Shown in pieces: positions 53,116 to 61,331 of a stretch of 64,000 bases of DNA (position 1 is its first letter; every line of letters starts with the position of its first letter). Position numbers and translations under genes: made by a program. The stretch is from Halomonas cerina (lineage in GTDB: Bacteria > Pseudomonadota > Gammaproteobacteria > Pseudomonadales > Halomonadaceae): positions 124,001-188,000 of the forward strand of contig NZ_JACHXP010000006.1 in the NCBI RefSeq assembly GCF_014192215.1. Direction: 5' to 3'. The notes under the pieces were generated by a model. The model ran no database searches. It saw nothing but the letters and a program-made list of their open reading frames with translations, and was not told the origin of the DNA.

Positions 53116-54935
53116 CAGGTCCCACTATCCCTGCCCGCTCCCTGGCTGTAAAGGCCGGACTCAGGCCTTCTCGGGGGATGGCGGCGTGTCACTTCCTCGC
53201 CGAGCCAGCGCCGGGCCACCCGCCGGGCGTGTGCCAGCTCCCGGCACCAGGTCAGTCGGCCGACGGTCCGGCGGATCCCCGCTCGGCGCAGCTTGACGAG
53301 GATCCGCGTCGGCAGGCCGACCAGCACCAGCGCCACACCCTCGCGGTGCATCTCGTCGATCAGGGCCTTGAGGGCCACGATGGCGGTGCCATCCATGCTC
53401 GGTACGTCATGCATGTCGAGGATGACGACCCGCACCCTCGGGGCCACCAGGTGCAGCGAGGTGAGCGCCTTCTCCGCGGCGCCGAAGAACAGCGGGCCAT
53501 TGATGTCGTAGAGGGCGACCGCGTCGGGCAGGGCATCGATGGCGCCATGCGCCTCGGTATCGACGCGCTGGGTCTGGGTCAGCAGGGACATGCGCCGGAT
53601 GAACAGGGCGGCGGCCAGCCCGATGCCCACGGCCACCGCCAGCACCATGTCGAAGAGCACGGTCAGGGTGAAGCAGGTCACCAGGATGGCCACGTCCCCC
53701 GGCGGGGCCGAGCGCAGGGTGTGCAGGAAGTGGCGGGCCTCGCTCATGTTCCAGGCGACGATGAACAGCAGTGCCGCCAGCGCGGCCATCGGTACCAGTC
53801 CCAGCAGGCCCGCCAGGGCGACCACCGCCAGCAGCACTACCAGCGCGTGCACCACCGCGGCGATCGGCGAACGGGCGCCGCTGCGGATGTTGGTGGCGGT
53901 CCGGGCGATGGCGGCCGTGGCGGTGATGCCGCCGAACAGCGGCGCGACGATGTTGCCCAGCCCCTGGCCGATCAACTCGGCGTTGGGGTCATGCCGGGTC
54001 CGGGTCAGTCCATCGGAGACCACCGCGCACAGCAGCGACTCGATCGCCCCCAGCATGGCGATGGCGAAGGCGGGCCCCAGCAGGGCACGAATCAGCGCAA
54101 AATCCAGTACCAATGACTCACCATCCGCACCCGGCAGCCGCCAGGGAGCCACGAAACTCGGTGCGATCGGGGGAATGCCGCTCCCTGTCGTGCCGTCGGC
54201 CGACCAGGTGAAGCGCGAAGCGATAGTCTCCACTTCCGCCCCCGACCCGGCCAGCCAGAGATTGGCCCCGTAGGCGGCCAGGGCCCCGGCCACCAGGCCG
54301 ACCAGCGGCGCGGGAACGGGCAGCCTCAGGCGCGGCCAGAGCAGCAGGACGCCCAGGGTGAAGGCACCGATCCCCAGCTCGAGCGGGTCCAGGGTCGGCA
54401 ACGAGACGGCGATGCGCCCGAGGTTGTCGACGAAGTGCTCGCCCAGCTGACCGACCTGAAGCCCTAGAAAGTCGGGCACCTGCAGCACCGCGATCACCAC
54501 CGCGATCCCCGCCGTGAAGCCGAGCACCACCGGATAGGGCACGTACTGGATGAGGCGCCCCATGCCGGTGATGCCGAGGACTACCAGGATCATCCCGGCC
54601 ATCATCGTGGCGATCAGCAGGCCGCCCAGGCCGTACTGCTGGACGATGGGGAAGAGGATGACCACGAAGGCCGCCGTGGGCCCCGAGACATTGACGCGTG
54701 AGCCGCCGGTCAGGGCGATGAGCACACCGGCGACGATCGCCGTGTAGAGCCCGTGCTGAGGGGGCACGCCGGTGGCAATCGCCAGGGCCATGGAGAGCGG
54801 CACGGCCACGGTGCCGACGGTCACGCCGGCCATGACATCGTGGCGCAGATCACCCAGGCCATAGCCGTCTCGCCAGGCCGCGCGCAGGCCGGCGGCGATG
54901 CCGGGAATGGGCAGGGACGGTCGGTGGCGTGCCAT
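53115..54935 (-). CDS. SulP-family anion transporter with STAS domain
   Basis: A 606-residue SulP/SLC26 transporter. The membrane domain (about 20-430) starts with DVMAGVTVGTVAVPLSMALAIATGVPP and contains SRVNVSGPTAAF and AIESLLCAVVSDG. The cytoplasmic STAS domain (about 460-560) has ILDMHDVPSMDGTAI. Family members move sulfate, bicarbonate or C4-dicarboxylates (DauA); the substrate is not clear here. The ATG at 54935 with GAGG upstream is preferred to the GTG at 54950. Its stop codon overlaps the first base pairs of the TPP riboswitch. Confidence 0.9.
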   Translation of the reverse strand: MARHRPSLPIPGIAAGLRAAWRDGYGLGDLRHDVMAGVTVGTVAVPLSMALAIATGVPPQHGLYTAIVAGVLIALTGGSRVNVSGPTAAFVVILFPIVQQYGLGGLLIATMMAGMILVVLGITGMGRLIQYVPYPVVLGFTAGIAVVIAVLQVPDFLGLQVGQLGEHFVDNLGRIAVSLPTLDPLELGIGAFTLGVLLLWPRLRLPVPAPLVGLVAGALAAYGANLWLAGSGAEVETIASRFTWSADGTTGSGIPPIAPSFVAPWRLPGADGESLVLDFALIRALLGPAFAIAMLGAIESLLCAVVSDGLTRTRHDPNAELIGQGLGNIVAPLFGGITATAAIARTATNIRSGARSPIAAVVHALVVLLAVVALAGLLGLVPMAALAALLFIVAWNMSEARHFLHTLRSAPPGDVAILVTCFTLTVLFDMVLAVAVGIGLAAALFIRRMSLLTQTQRVDTEAHGAIDALPDAVALYDINGPLFFGAAEKALTSLHLVAPRVRVVILDMHDVPSMDGTAIVALKALIDEMHREGVALVLVGLPTRILVKLRRAGIRRTVGRLTWCRELAHARRVARRWLGEEVTRRHPPRRPESGLYSQGAGRDSGT

Positions 54936-55085
54936 GCGTGGGATCCTCACTGGGGGTCACCCGTACCGTGGATGGGCCGGTGGCCGCATGTCCGGCGGGA
55001 ATCGATCGGGGTTATTTATGTGAATGACATTAACATGTGATTGGTATGATCGACAAATGCCTCGGCATTGCACCGGCCGATGCCA

Positions 55086-55110
55086 GGCATTAACATTTGA
55101 TGTTAATGCC
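55086..55110 (+). promoter_or_regulatory. Palindromic operator before the RHH gene
   Basis: GGCATTAACAT (55086-55096) and ATGTTAATGCC (55100-55110) form a perfect 11+3+11 inverted repeat that ends 15 bases before the RHH start. A further half-site ATTAACAT occurs at about 55029-55036. An operator at this position would allow autorepression. It could also regulate the divergent SulP gene. Confidence 0.7.
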
Positions 55111-55125
55111 TCCGGGAGGATAGTG

Positions 55126-55323
55126 ATGGAAAAGAAGACGGCACGCCTGACCCTGTTGATCGACCCGCACAAGAAGCAGGCCTTCGAAAGGCTATGTGCG
55201 GCCCAGGACCGGACTCCATCCCAGGTGGTACGTCAGATGATCCGCGATTACCTGCGCGACCATGGCGTGGAGTACGAGACCCGCCCTGGCCTGGCCACCA
55301 GGGACGCGCCGGGGCGGGAGTGA
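55126..55323 (+). CDS. Ribbon-helix-helix (CopG-like) DNA-binding protein
   Basis: A 65-residue protein with a typical RHH fold: a short beta strand (ARLTLLID) followed by two helices (HKKQAFERLCAAQD and TPSQVVRQMIRDYLRDHG). The ATG at 55126 has GGGAGGA upstream; a longer frame from 55024 would run through the operator palindrome and is rejected. No toxin gene follows: the next gene is convergent. It is probably an autorepressor; its wider targets are unknown. Confidence 0.85.
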   Translation: MEKKTARLTLLIDPHKKQAFERLCAAQDRTPSQVVRQMIRDYLRDHGVEYETRPGLATRDAPGRE

Positions 55324-55396
55324 TGTGCGCTCCCGCCAGGGGGCCGGTCGGCCAGCCAGAGCCTGTAGGGGCGAAAGCATCCCCGGCCCCGGCGGT

Positions 55397-55696
55397 TCAG
55401 GCGCGGATGTAGGCCCAGCCCTCGGCCTGGCACTCGGCCAGGGTGACTACCGCCGCCTCGACCATCGGGAGGCCGGCGGTGTTGTCGAGCCCCTGGGCGG
55501 CCAGGGTGTTGCCGCAGAGCCGCAGGAGGGGGTCGGTCTCGTCGGGTGTTGCCAGGGCCGCGGCGACCGCCGCCGCGTTGGCGATGATCAGCACCTCGGC
55601 GTCGGGCCGCGCCTTGATCAGGTTGCGGGCATTGCGCCGGGCCCGGGCGAGGGCCTCGGCGGTAGGGGCATGCAGCAGGACGCGCAGCGTGGCCAT
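55397..55696 (-). CDS. DsrE-like small protein
   Basis: A 99-residue protein with a DsrE/DsrF-like alternating alpha/beta pattern and one conserved-type cysteine in LLRLCGNTL. DsrE-like proteins carry sulfur as a persulfide or have unknown roles. AAGGAGG precedes the ATG at 55696. It lies downstream of an ABC importer on the same strand, with 38 bases between, so it is probably co-transcribed. A sulfur-related import role for the operon is possible but not shown. Confidence 0.7.
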   Translation of the reverse strand: MATLRVLLHAPTAEALARARRNARNLIKARPDAEVLIIANAAAVAAALATPDETDPLLRLCGNTLAAQGLDNTAGLPMVEAAVVTLAECQAEGWAYIRA

Positions 55697-55734
55697 CGGT
55701 AACCTCCTTGCGATAGTGGAAACAGTGGGGTGGC

Positions 55735-56505
55735 TCAGGGGCCGCCGCGGATATGCTGCTCGATGGCCTGCAGGTGGTCGGCGAAGTCGGGGTGGTCGCG
55801 GCGCGCCTCCAGGGGCAGCGGGATCTCGCGGGTCGCCACCACGCCGGCGGGTGTCCCCGGCGCCTGACCGCCGAGCACCATGATCCGGTCGGCCAGCAGC
55901 ACGGCCTCCTCGATGTCGTGGGTGACGAAGACGATGGCGGCCTCGGTGCGGCGACGCAGGTCCACCAGTTCCTGCTGGAGACGGCGCCGGGTGATGGCGT
56001 CCAGGGCCGAGAAGGGCTCGTCCATGAACAGCACCCGGGGACGCACGGCCAGGGCCCGGGCGATGCCCACCCGCTGCTGCTGGCCACCGGACAGCGTGTG
56101 CGGCCAGCGCTCGGCATAGTCCTCGAGTCCCACCAGCGTCAGGGGTTCCAGGGCCCGCCGCCGGCGCTCGGCCCGGGAGAGGGCGAGGCCCTCGAGGCCC
56201 AGCTCCACGTTGCCGCGTACTCGCCGCCAAGGGAAGAGCCGCGGCGCCTGGAAGACCATCGACCAGGCCCGGGTGTCGTCGCCCTGGCCCTTGGGGATCT
56301 CGATCGTGCCGGCCTGGGGGGCGAACAGGCCGGCCAGGGCACGTAGCAGGGTCGACTTGCCGACACCGGAGGCGCCGACGACGGCGACGAACTCGCGAGG
56401 GTGCAGGTCCAGGTCGACCCCTTCGAGCACCGTCGTGCCGGCGAAGCCGAGCCGCACACCTCTGGCCTTCAGCACTGGGGGCGGGGTGGTCGGAGAGGCC
56501 GTCAT
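55735..56505 (-). CDS. ABC importer ATP-binding protein (nitrate/sulfonate/taurine type)
   Basis: A 256-residue SsuB/TauB-like ATPase: Walker A GASGVGKST, Q-loop, signature LSGGQQQRVGIARAL, Walker B VLFMDEPFSALD and switch His in VTHDIEEA. The ATG at 56505 overlaps the permease stop (ATGA); the GTG at 56514 is less likely. It is the third gene of the SBP-permease-ATPase operon. Confidence 0.92.
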   Translation of the reverse strand: MTASPTTPPPVLKARGVRLGFAGTTVLEGVDLDLHPREFVAVVGASGVGKSTLLRALAGLFAPQAGTIEIPKGQGDDTRAWSMVFQAPRLFPWRRVRGNVELGLEGLALSRAERRRRALEPLTLVGLEDYAERWPHTLSGGQQQRVGIARALAVRPRVLFMDEPFSALDAITRRRLQQELVDLRRRTEAAIVFVTHDIEEAVLLADRIMVLGGQAPGTPAGVVATREIPLPLEARRDHPDFADHLQAIEQHIRGGP

Positions 56506-57266
56506 GGTTGCCACCTCAGCAGTCGGCGCTGCAGACGCATGAACAGGAAGTCGAACACCGCGTAGAGCCCGGCGATGGTCAGCATGTAGACCACCACGAT
56601 GTCGGTGGCGAGCAGGCTCGAGGCCTCCATCATGCGCTGGCCGATGCCGGGGATGCCGAACAGCTCGGCGGCCACCACCGTCATCCAGCCCTGGCCCAGG
56701 CCGGCCCGCAGCCCGCCGAGGATGCCTGGGGCGGCGGCGGGCAGGCTGACCTTGGTCAGCCGGGCCAGGAAGCGGCCCTGACCGAAGGCCTGGGCGACCT
56801 CATCAAAGCCGGGGTCCACCGAGCGCACCGCGCTGTAGCTGGCGAAGTAGTTGATCCAGAACACCCCGATGCTGATGATGAAGGCCGCCGCCGAGGGCTT
56901 GATGCCGAACCAGATGATGGCGAAGGGGATCCAGGCCAGCGGCGGGATGGGGCGCAAGAGCCTCGCCAACCAGGCATGCAGGGCGTCGAAGACTGGCAAC
57001 AACGCCGCGGCGACACCGACGGCGATGCCCAGCAGCGAGCCCAGCAGGACACCCACGCTGTAGTGCGAGAGGCTGGCCGTTACCACTTCGAGCCAGATGC
57101 CATCGCTGATCTCGGCGGCCAGCACCCCGGGAATCGACGAGGGCAGCGGCACCAGGCTGCCAGGCAGCAGGGCGCTGCGCAGGGCCAGTTCCCACAGCAG
57201 CAGGAAGCCGGCCAGCCCCAGGGCGCTGAGCAGACTGCGGCGAGAGCGCGGCAGGGGCGTGATCAT
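56502..57266 (-). CDS. ABC importer permease (nitrate/sulfonate/taurine type)
   Basis: A 254-residue inner-membrane protein with about six predicted helices and the EAA loop region (FDEVAQAFGQGRFLARLTKVSLPAAAPGILGGLRAGLGQGW). It belongs to the SsuC/TauC-like BPD permease family. The ATG overlaps the end of the substrate-binding protein gene, and its stop overlaps the ATPase start. Confidence 0.92.
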   Translation of the reverse strand: MITPLPRSRRSLLSALGLAGFLLLWELALRSALLPGSLVPLPSSIPGVLAAEISDGIWLEVVTASLSHYSVGVLLGSLLGIAVGVAAALLPVFDALHAWLARLLRPIPPLAWIPFAIIWFGIKPSAAAFIISIGVFWINYFASYSAVRSVDPGFDEVAQAFGQGRFLARLTKVSLPAAAPGILGGLRAGLGQGWMTVVAAELFGIPGIGQRMMEASSLLATDIVVVYMLTIAGLYAVFDFLFMRLQRRLLRWQP

Positions 57267-58339
57267 GAGTTGGACGGCTCTCCGGCGGCGTGCTCAGCGG
57301 TTTCTTCATCACCGGCCTGTTCACCGACGACGGCGTCGTAAAGGGTGGTGTCGAACAGCGCCTCGAGGTCGACAGGGGTCTCGAGGGTGCCTTGGGCCAT
57401 CTGGAAGTCGTGCATGGTCCGGGTCGCCTCGAGGATGGCGTGGGGGTCGGCGAGATAGTTCGAGGAGGGCGAGCGCAGGGCGGTTGTCACGGTGTCGAGC
57501 TTGATCAGCCGCTTGCCGACGAACTCGCGGACATGGGGGGCGGCCCGGTCGGGCTCCTCGAGCAGCATCGCGGTGGCCCGCACGTGCAGCGCCATCAGCG
57601 TGCGCATCGCCTCCGGGTGCGCCTCCAGCACCTGCTCCCGAGCGGCGAGCACGGCGCCGGGCTGGCCGGGCAGCATCTCGTCGGCGCGGGCCACGACCCG
57701 GGCGCCGTCGACGCGTTCCTGCACGGTGGTCAGGATCGGCTCGAGGATCGAGGCGGCATCCACCGCCCCGGCCAGCAGCGCCTGCTGCACCCGGTCCGCG
57801 CCCATGGCGACGATCTCCACCGCCTCCTCGCCCACGTCCAGGCGCTCGACCAGCCAGTAGCGCAGCACGGTGTCGGGCACCGAGCCGCGGGGGAAGGTGG
57901 CGATCTGCGGCTTGCGTCCCTGCTCTTCGGTGAAGCGGGCGATGGCCTCGGCGGGATCCGCGGCGCGCGCGAAGGCATCGGCCAGCTCGCCGCGCGCCAC
58001 CAGGCCGATTTGCTCGCGGATACTGGCGGCCAGCACCTTGATCGGCACCCCATTGGCTCGAGCCACCATGGCGGGGCCGATGCCGAAGTACATGACATCC
58101 AGTTCACCGGAGGCCAGGGCCTGGACCATGGCCGGGCCGCTGGAGAAGCGGGTCAGCTCGAGCTCGAGACCGGCCTCATCGGTCCAGCCCTCGCCTTCCA
58201 TCACGAACAGCTGGGCCACCGGCAAGATCGGCATGTAGCCGACCTCGAGGGTGACCGGTGGTGACGGCTGGGCCTGGGCCAGGCCGGGGAGGGCACACAG
58301 CAGGGCCACGGCGCCCAGGTGGCGAACGACACGCAACAT
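57263..58339 (-). CDS. ABC importer substrate-binding protein (SsuA/NMT1-like)
   Basis: A 358-residue protein with a signal peptide (cleavage near LAQA-QP, about residue 23) and the fold of SsuA/NrtA/THI5-like binding proteins: EVGYMPILPVAQLFV, SGPAMVQALASGELDVMYFGIGPAM, and ATFPRGSVPDTVLRYWL. The ligand cannot be told from the sequence; candidates are sulfonates, nitrate/nitrite or a thiamine precursor. TGGAG precedes the ATG. No monooxygenase gene that would indicate sulfonate use is nearby. Confidence 0.9.
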   Translation of the reverse strand: MLRVVRHLGAVALLCALPGLAQAQPSPPVTLEVGYMPILPVAQLFVMEGEGWTDEAGLELELTRFSSGPAMVQALASGELDVMYFGIGPAMVARANGVPIKVLAASIREQIGLVARGELADAFARAADPAEAIARFTEEQGRKPQIATFPRGSVPDTVLRYWLVERLDVGEEAVEIVAMGADRVQQALLAGAVDAASILEPILTTVQERVDGARVVARADEMLPGQPGAVLAAREQVLEAHPEAMRTLMALHVRATAMLLEEPDRAAPHVREFVGKRLIKLDTVTTALRSPSSNYLADPHAILEATRTMHDFQMAQGTLETPVDLEALFDTTLYDAVVGEQAGDEETAEHAAGEPSNS

Positions 58340-58422
58340 GGTGGGTCTCCAGGATATGGAATACGGCCGTCGATCTTATCGGCTGTATTAGCGGGGCGGA
58401 AAGTTCTGGTTGGAAGAATCGG

Positions 58423-60147
58423 TTATAGTTTTATAGCGGCCAACAGGGCGGCGAGTTCCGGGTCATGACGCCTGGCCGCGAAGAGTGGGGCGTCCACCAC
58501 CTCGAAACGCCCTTGCCTGGCGCGCAGATACACCGTCCCGGAAGCGTCGTCGATGAAGTTCACCTCGGGCACCCGGGCGATGCATTGCTTGAGGAAGCCG
58601 CAGTTGCGGTCGATTGCCAGGACCTCATCATCGGGATAGACCTCTGCCGGGCATCTCGCCTGAGTATTGATCTTCTTGTAGCGCTCGATGTTGACCAGCC
58701 CCAGGGGGTCGAGGATGTTGAGGGCCTCCCGTGTGCCGTAGGCGATGGTCTTGGGCGTGGTGTGCTTCGGCACGGCGTTGTCCAGGAAACGGTACTGGAA
58801 GTGGGGGTGCCGGCTACCCAGCCACTTGAAGAACAGCCGGGGCATGCCGTCGTAGGCTTCCACGCAATGCCCCAGGAAGTCCTCCACCGCCTTGTAGCGG
58901 CCCCGCTCCAGCCCCCGAGACCAGCCGCGCTCCACCGTCGCCTCGGGCGGGGTGACGATGAAGTAGGTAAGCATGGTGTCGACATGCTTGGCATAGGTGG
59001 CATCCAGGATCCGGGAGACCTGCTCCGAGGCGAAGCTGTCGAACCGGAAGCGGTCGATCAGCAGGTGGGGAATGGTGCCATCGCGGCGGGCCTTGTCACG
59101 GATGTAGCGATCCAGCTTGGCATCGATGAGCTTGACCTCCTTGCCGGCCAGGCGGCCTGCGTACTTGTAGGCCTCGCCCAGGGACTCGTAGTCCAGCAAC
59201 AGGCGGCGCCAGATGTCGGGGCTGATGGTGCCGTACTCATCCGATCGGATGCCCTGTGCCTGCAGGGTGTCCTTGAGGAAGGGCCGCAGGGAACTCTTGC
59301 CCGACGCCGAGGCCCCCTTGAGGCTGATCAGGATCGGCGTCTCGGCACAGGGAATGCGGGTATAGCCTTCCTCGTGCATGGCCCGCGCGACATGCCGGGC
59401 CACCATCCGGCCCAGGTGATGGCTGCCGAAGTCGTTGCAGACATGCCGGGTGATCAAGGTCACCAGGAGGTCGCGATCCATCCCGACATGGCCCTGGGTG
59501 CCGGCGATTGAGTTCAGGACACGGTAGGTGCTCTTGTAGATGGCCCTCTCCCGTTCCCCTTGGGCCGCCAGTCCCTGGTCCTTGAGGTCCTGGATCATGT
59601 CATGGTGGCGTTCCTGGATGGACCGCGGGTCTGGCGGGGGCGGCCGGGATCGGCGCTTGCCCAGCCATCTGGCCAGGCGGGAGGCCGGCTCGGGGTCGAC
59701 CTCCGCCGGTGGGGGGGCGAAGGCCGCGTCGAGGATCTCGCCCACCGTGACGCGAACCTCGTCATGCAGCGCGTCATGGGCCTGGCGAAACGCCGGCAGG
59801 TGGGGGGTCAGGTAATCGGCGAGGATCCTGCCGGCGATGCGACGGAAGTGCTGCCCGAAGACCTCCTCCTCTTCGCCCTCGAGGACGACGATATCGGCCG
59901 TGACCTGCACGATCAGCTCGTGGAGCACCAGGCGCTCTGCCCGGAACGCGACCAGCTCTTCCTCCGCGAGCCCGGTCAGGGCCCTGAGCTCCGGCATGTC
60001 GTCCAGACGGGAGTGGACATTGGCCGGGTGATGGATCGTCTCCAGGGCCTGATAACGCCGGGGCAGCTCGGCTTCCAGCCCGGGATGCCACGCCGAGAAC
60101 TCGGCTTGTTCTCGATCGGGCAGGCTTGAGGTCAAGTTGTTGGTCAT
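58423..60147 (-). CDS. P-loop protein of unknown function, zeta-toxin-like kinase core
   Basis: A 574-residue cytoplasmic protein. Residues 1-270 are helical without a motif I recognise. Residues 272-400 form a P-loop core: LISLKGASASGKSSLRPFL (Walker A 278-286), then DEYGTISPDIWRRLLLDY and a charged KLDRYIRDKARRDG stretch, loosely like zeta-toxin kinases. The C-terminal part (400-574) is unfamiliar. The start ATG has a weak ribosome-binding site. No antitoxin-like partner is adjacent. It is upstream of the ABC operon on the same strand, with 83 bases between. Function is unknown. Confidence 0.7.
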   Translation of the reverse strand: MTNNLTSSLPDREQAEFSAWHPGLEAELPRRYQALETIHHPANVHSRLDDMPELRALTGLAEEELVAFRAERLVLHELIVQVTADIVVLEGEEEEVFGQHFRRIAGRILADYLTPHLPAFRQAHDALHDEVRVTVGEILDAAFAPPPAEVDPEPASRLARWLGKRRSRPPPPDPRSIQERHHDMIQDLKDQGLAAQGERERAIYKSTYRVLNSIAGTQGHVGMDRDLLVTLITRHVCNDFGSHHLGRMVARHVARAMHEEGYTRIPCAETPILISLKGASASGKSSLRPFLKDTLQAQGIRSDEYGTISPDIWRRLLLDYESLGEAYKYAGRLAGKEVKLIDAKLDRYIRDKARRDGTIPHLLIDRFRFDSFASEQVSRILDATYAKHVDTMLTYFIVTPPEATVERGWSRGLERGRYKAVEDFLGHCVEAYDGMPRLFFKWLGSRHPHFQYRFLDNAVPKHTTPKTIAYGTREALNILDPLGLVNIERYKKINTQARCPAEVYPDDEVLAIDRNCGFLKQCIARVPEVNFIDDASGTVYLRARQGRFEVVDAPLFAARRHDPELAALLAAIKL

Positions 60148-60259
60148 GACGGCTGTCCAGCACCCGCAGGATCTCGGTCAAGCCTCTCACCGACCGCGTT
60201 GCCGAGCAAACTCCCGCGGGCGATCACCGGGCCGGATGGCCAGGCAGCGACAGGAGCCC

Positions 60260-60733
60260 TCAGGGCGCCGGCAGGCTGGCGGCCCCCACGAAGCGCTCCT
60301 GCCAGTAGTCCAGCCCGAGCGAGGTGATGGTGACCTGTCGGCCACGGCCGGGGGCATGGATCATCTCTCCGCCGCCCAGGTAGATACCCACGTGGCTGGG
60401 CTTGCCGCTGCCGGCGGTGGCGAAGAACAGCAGGTCGCCCGGACGGGCCTGCTCGACCTGAGGTAGGGCCCTGAACTGGGCGCGTGAGGTGCGAGGCACA
60501 CTGATGCCCGCCCGGGCATAGGCACGCTGCACGAGGCCGGAGCAGTCCAGCCCTCGGGACGAGGTGCCACCGTAGCGGTAGGGGATGCCCAGCGATTGTC
60601 TGGCCTCGGCGAGGATCAGCGCCCGGTCGAGGGAGAGGGCCGTGGTATCCGCGGTCTCGAGGCCGCGGCTGGCACAGCCCGCCAGCAGCACAGCCAGCAG
60701 CAACGCCAACGGACCGACCCGCGCGGCGAACAT
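60260..60733 (-). CDS. NlpC/P60 (C40) family lipoprotein
   Basis: A 157-residue lipoprotein with lipobox LLAGC (Cys20) and a C-terminal NlpC/P60 domain: the catalytic Cys in LDCSGLVQ, His in PSHVGIYLGGG, and the third polar residue in IHAPGRG. It is probably a peptidoglycan endopeptidase of the MepS/Spr type at the outer membrane. The ATG at 60733 overlaps the stop of the upstream gene (TGATG), so the longer frame to 60820 is rejected. Confidence 0.9.
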   Translation of the reverse strand: MFAARVGPLALLLAVLLAGCASRGLETADTTALSLDRALILAEARQSLGIPYRYGGTSSRGLDCSGLVQRAYARAGISVPRTSRAQFRALPQVEQARPGDLLFFATAGSGKPSHVGIYLGGGEMIHAPGRGRQVTITSLGLDYWQERFVGAASLPAP

Positions 60734-61077
60734 CAGCGAAAGGCGATGCGCGTACCGTGAGCGAGCATCTCGTCCGGGGTCAAGGCCTTGCCCGGCACGC
60801 CGATCATCTCGTCGCCGCATTGGTCGCTCCAGGTCAGCACGCCGTGCGTCAGGCCCAGGCTCCCGAGCAGGTCTTGTATCTCGCCGGTACCCGTGAAGGT
60901 CCAGGTCTTGCCGTGCTTGTCGGCGAGCTCCGAGACCCCGTTGGCATGATGAAAGCGCACGGTGTAGATGCCATCCATGGACTCCACCTCGACGATCGGG
61001 GAGAAACCGTGGTGAAGCGCATGGGAAAGCTGCTTGGTGGTGATACGATCACCGAGTGACATGTCGATGCTGGTCAT
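60733..61077 (-). CDS. DUF6482-like small protein
   Basis: A 114-residue soluble protein with the pattern VEVESMDGIYTVRFHHANGVSELADKHGKTWTFTGTGEIQDLLGSLGL, which resembles the DUF6482 family common in Halomonas and related genera. Function is unknown. The ATG at 61077 has GGAG upstream and is preferred to the frame start at 61128. It is translationally coupled to the NlpC/P60 lipoprotein. A TACA-N5-TGTA element lies about 30 bp upstream. Confidence 0.72.
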   Translation of the reverse strand: MTSIDMSLGDRITTKQLSHALHHGFSPIVEVESMDGIYTVRFHHANGVSELADKHGKTWTFTGTGEIQDLLGSLGLTHGVLTWSDQCGDEMIGVPGKALTPDEMLAHGTRIAFR

Positions 61078-61106
61078 GAACAGGCTCCGGGGCGAGTCGT
61101 GGATAG

Positions 61107-61236
61107 TGTACAGATAATGTAGAGCCACTGCTGCGATCCTGCCAGGGCCCGGGTGGACTGAGTCGGTAACTAGTATCCCCGGGCATCGATTACCGCTTGG
61201 GCGTTCCCTCTGCGCATCTTGTGTACAGTTATTGTA
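61107..61236. promoter_or_regulatory. Paired TGTACA-N5-TGTA elements between divergent genes
   Basis: TGTACAGATAATGTA (61107-61121) and TGTACAGTTATTGTA (61222-61236) are near-identical, with TACA and TGTA half-sites 5 bases apart. One is near the DUF6482-like gene start and the other 96 bp before gloA. They look like binding sites of a shared regulator I cannot name. Confidence 0.5.
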
Positions 61237-61331
61237 TCATATTTGTACGATGGTGCTCAAAGGCAGGGGTGGAAATGTCCGCGTGGTGTCCCCACTACCA
61301 GGGTACGCCACACGGACCAGAGGAGAGCACC

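Noticed and set aside
55024..55323. 99-residue version of the RHH protein
   Set aside because: The extra N-terminal residues translate the operator palindrome; the ATG at 55126 has a proper ribosome-binding site and begins the RHH fold.
55126..55323. RHH protein as an antitoxin of a toxin-antitoxin pair
   Set aside because: No small toxin-like gene is adjacent on the same strand; the next gene is a convergent DsrE-like gene.
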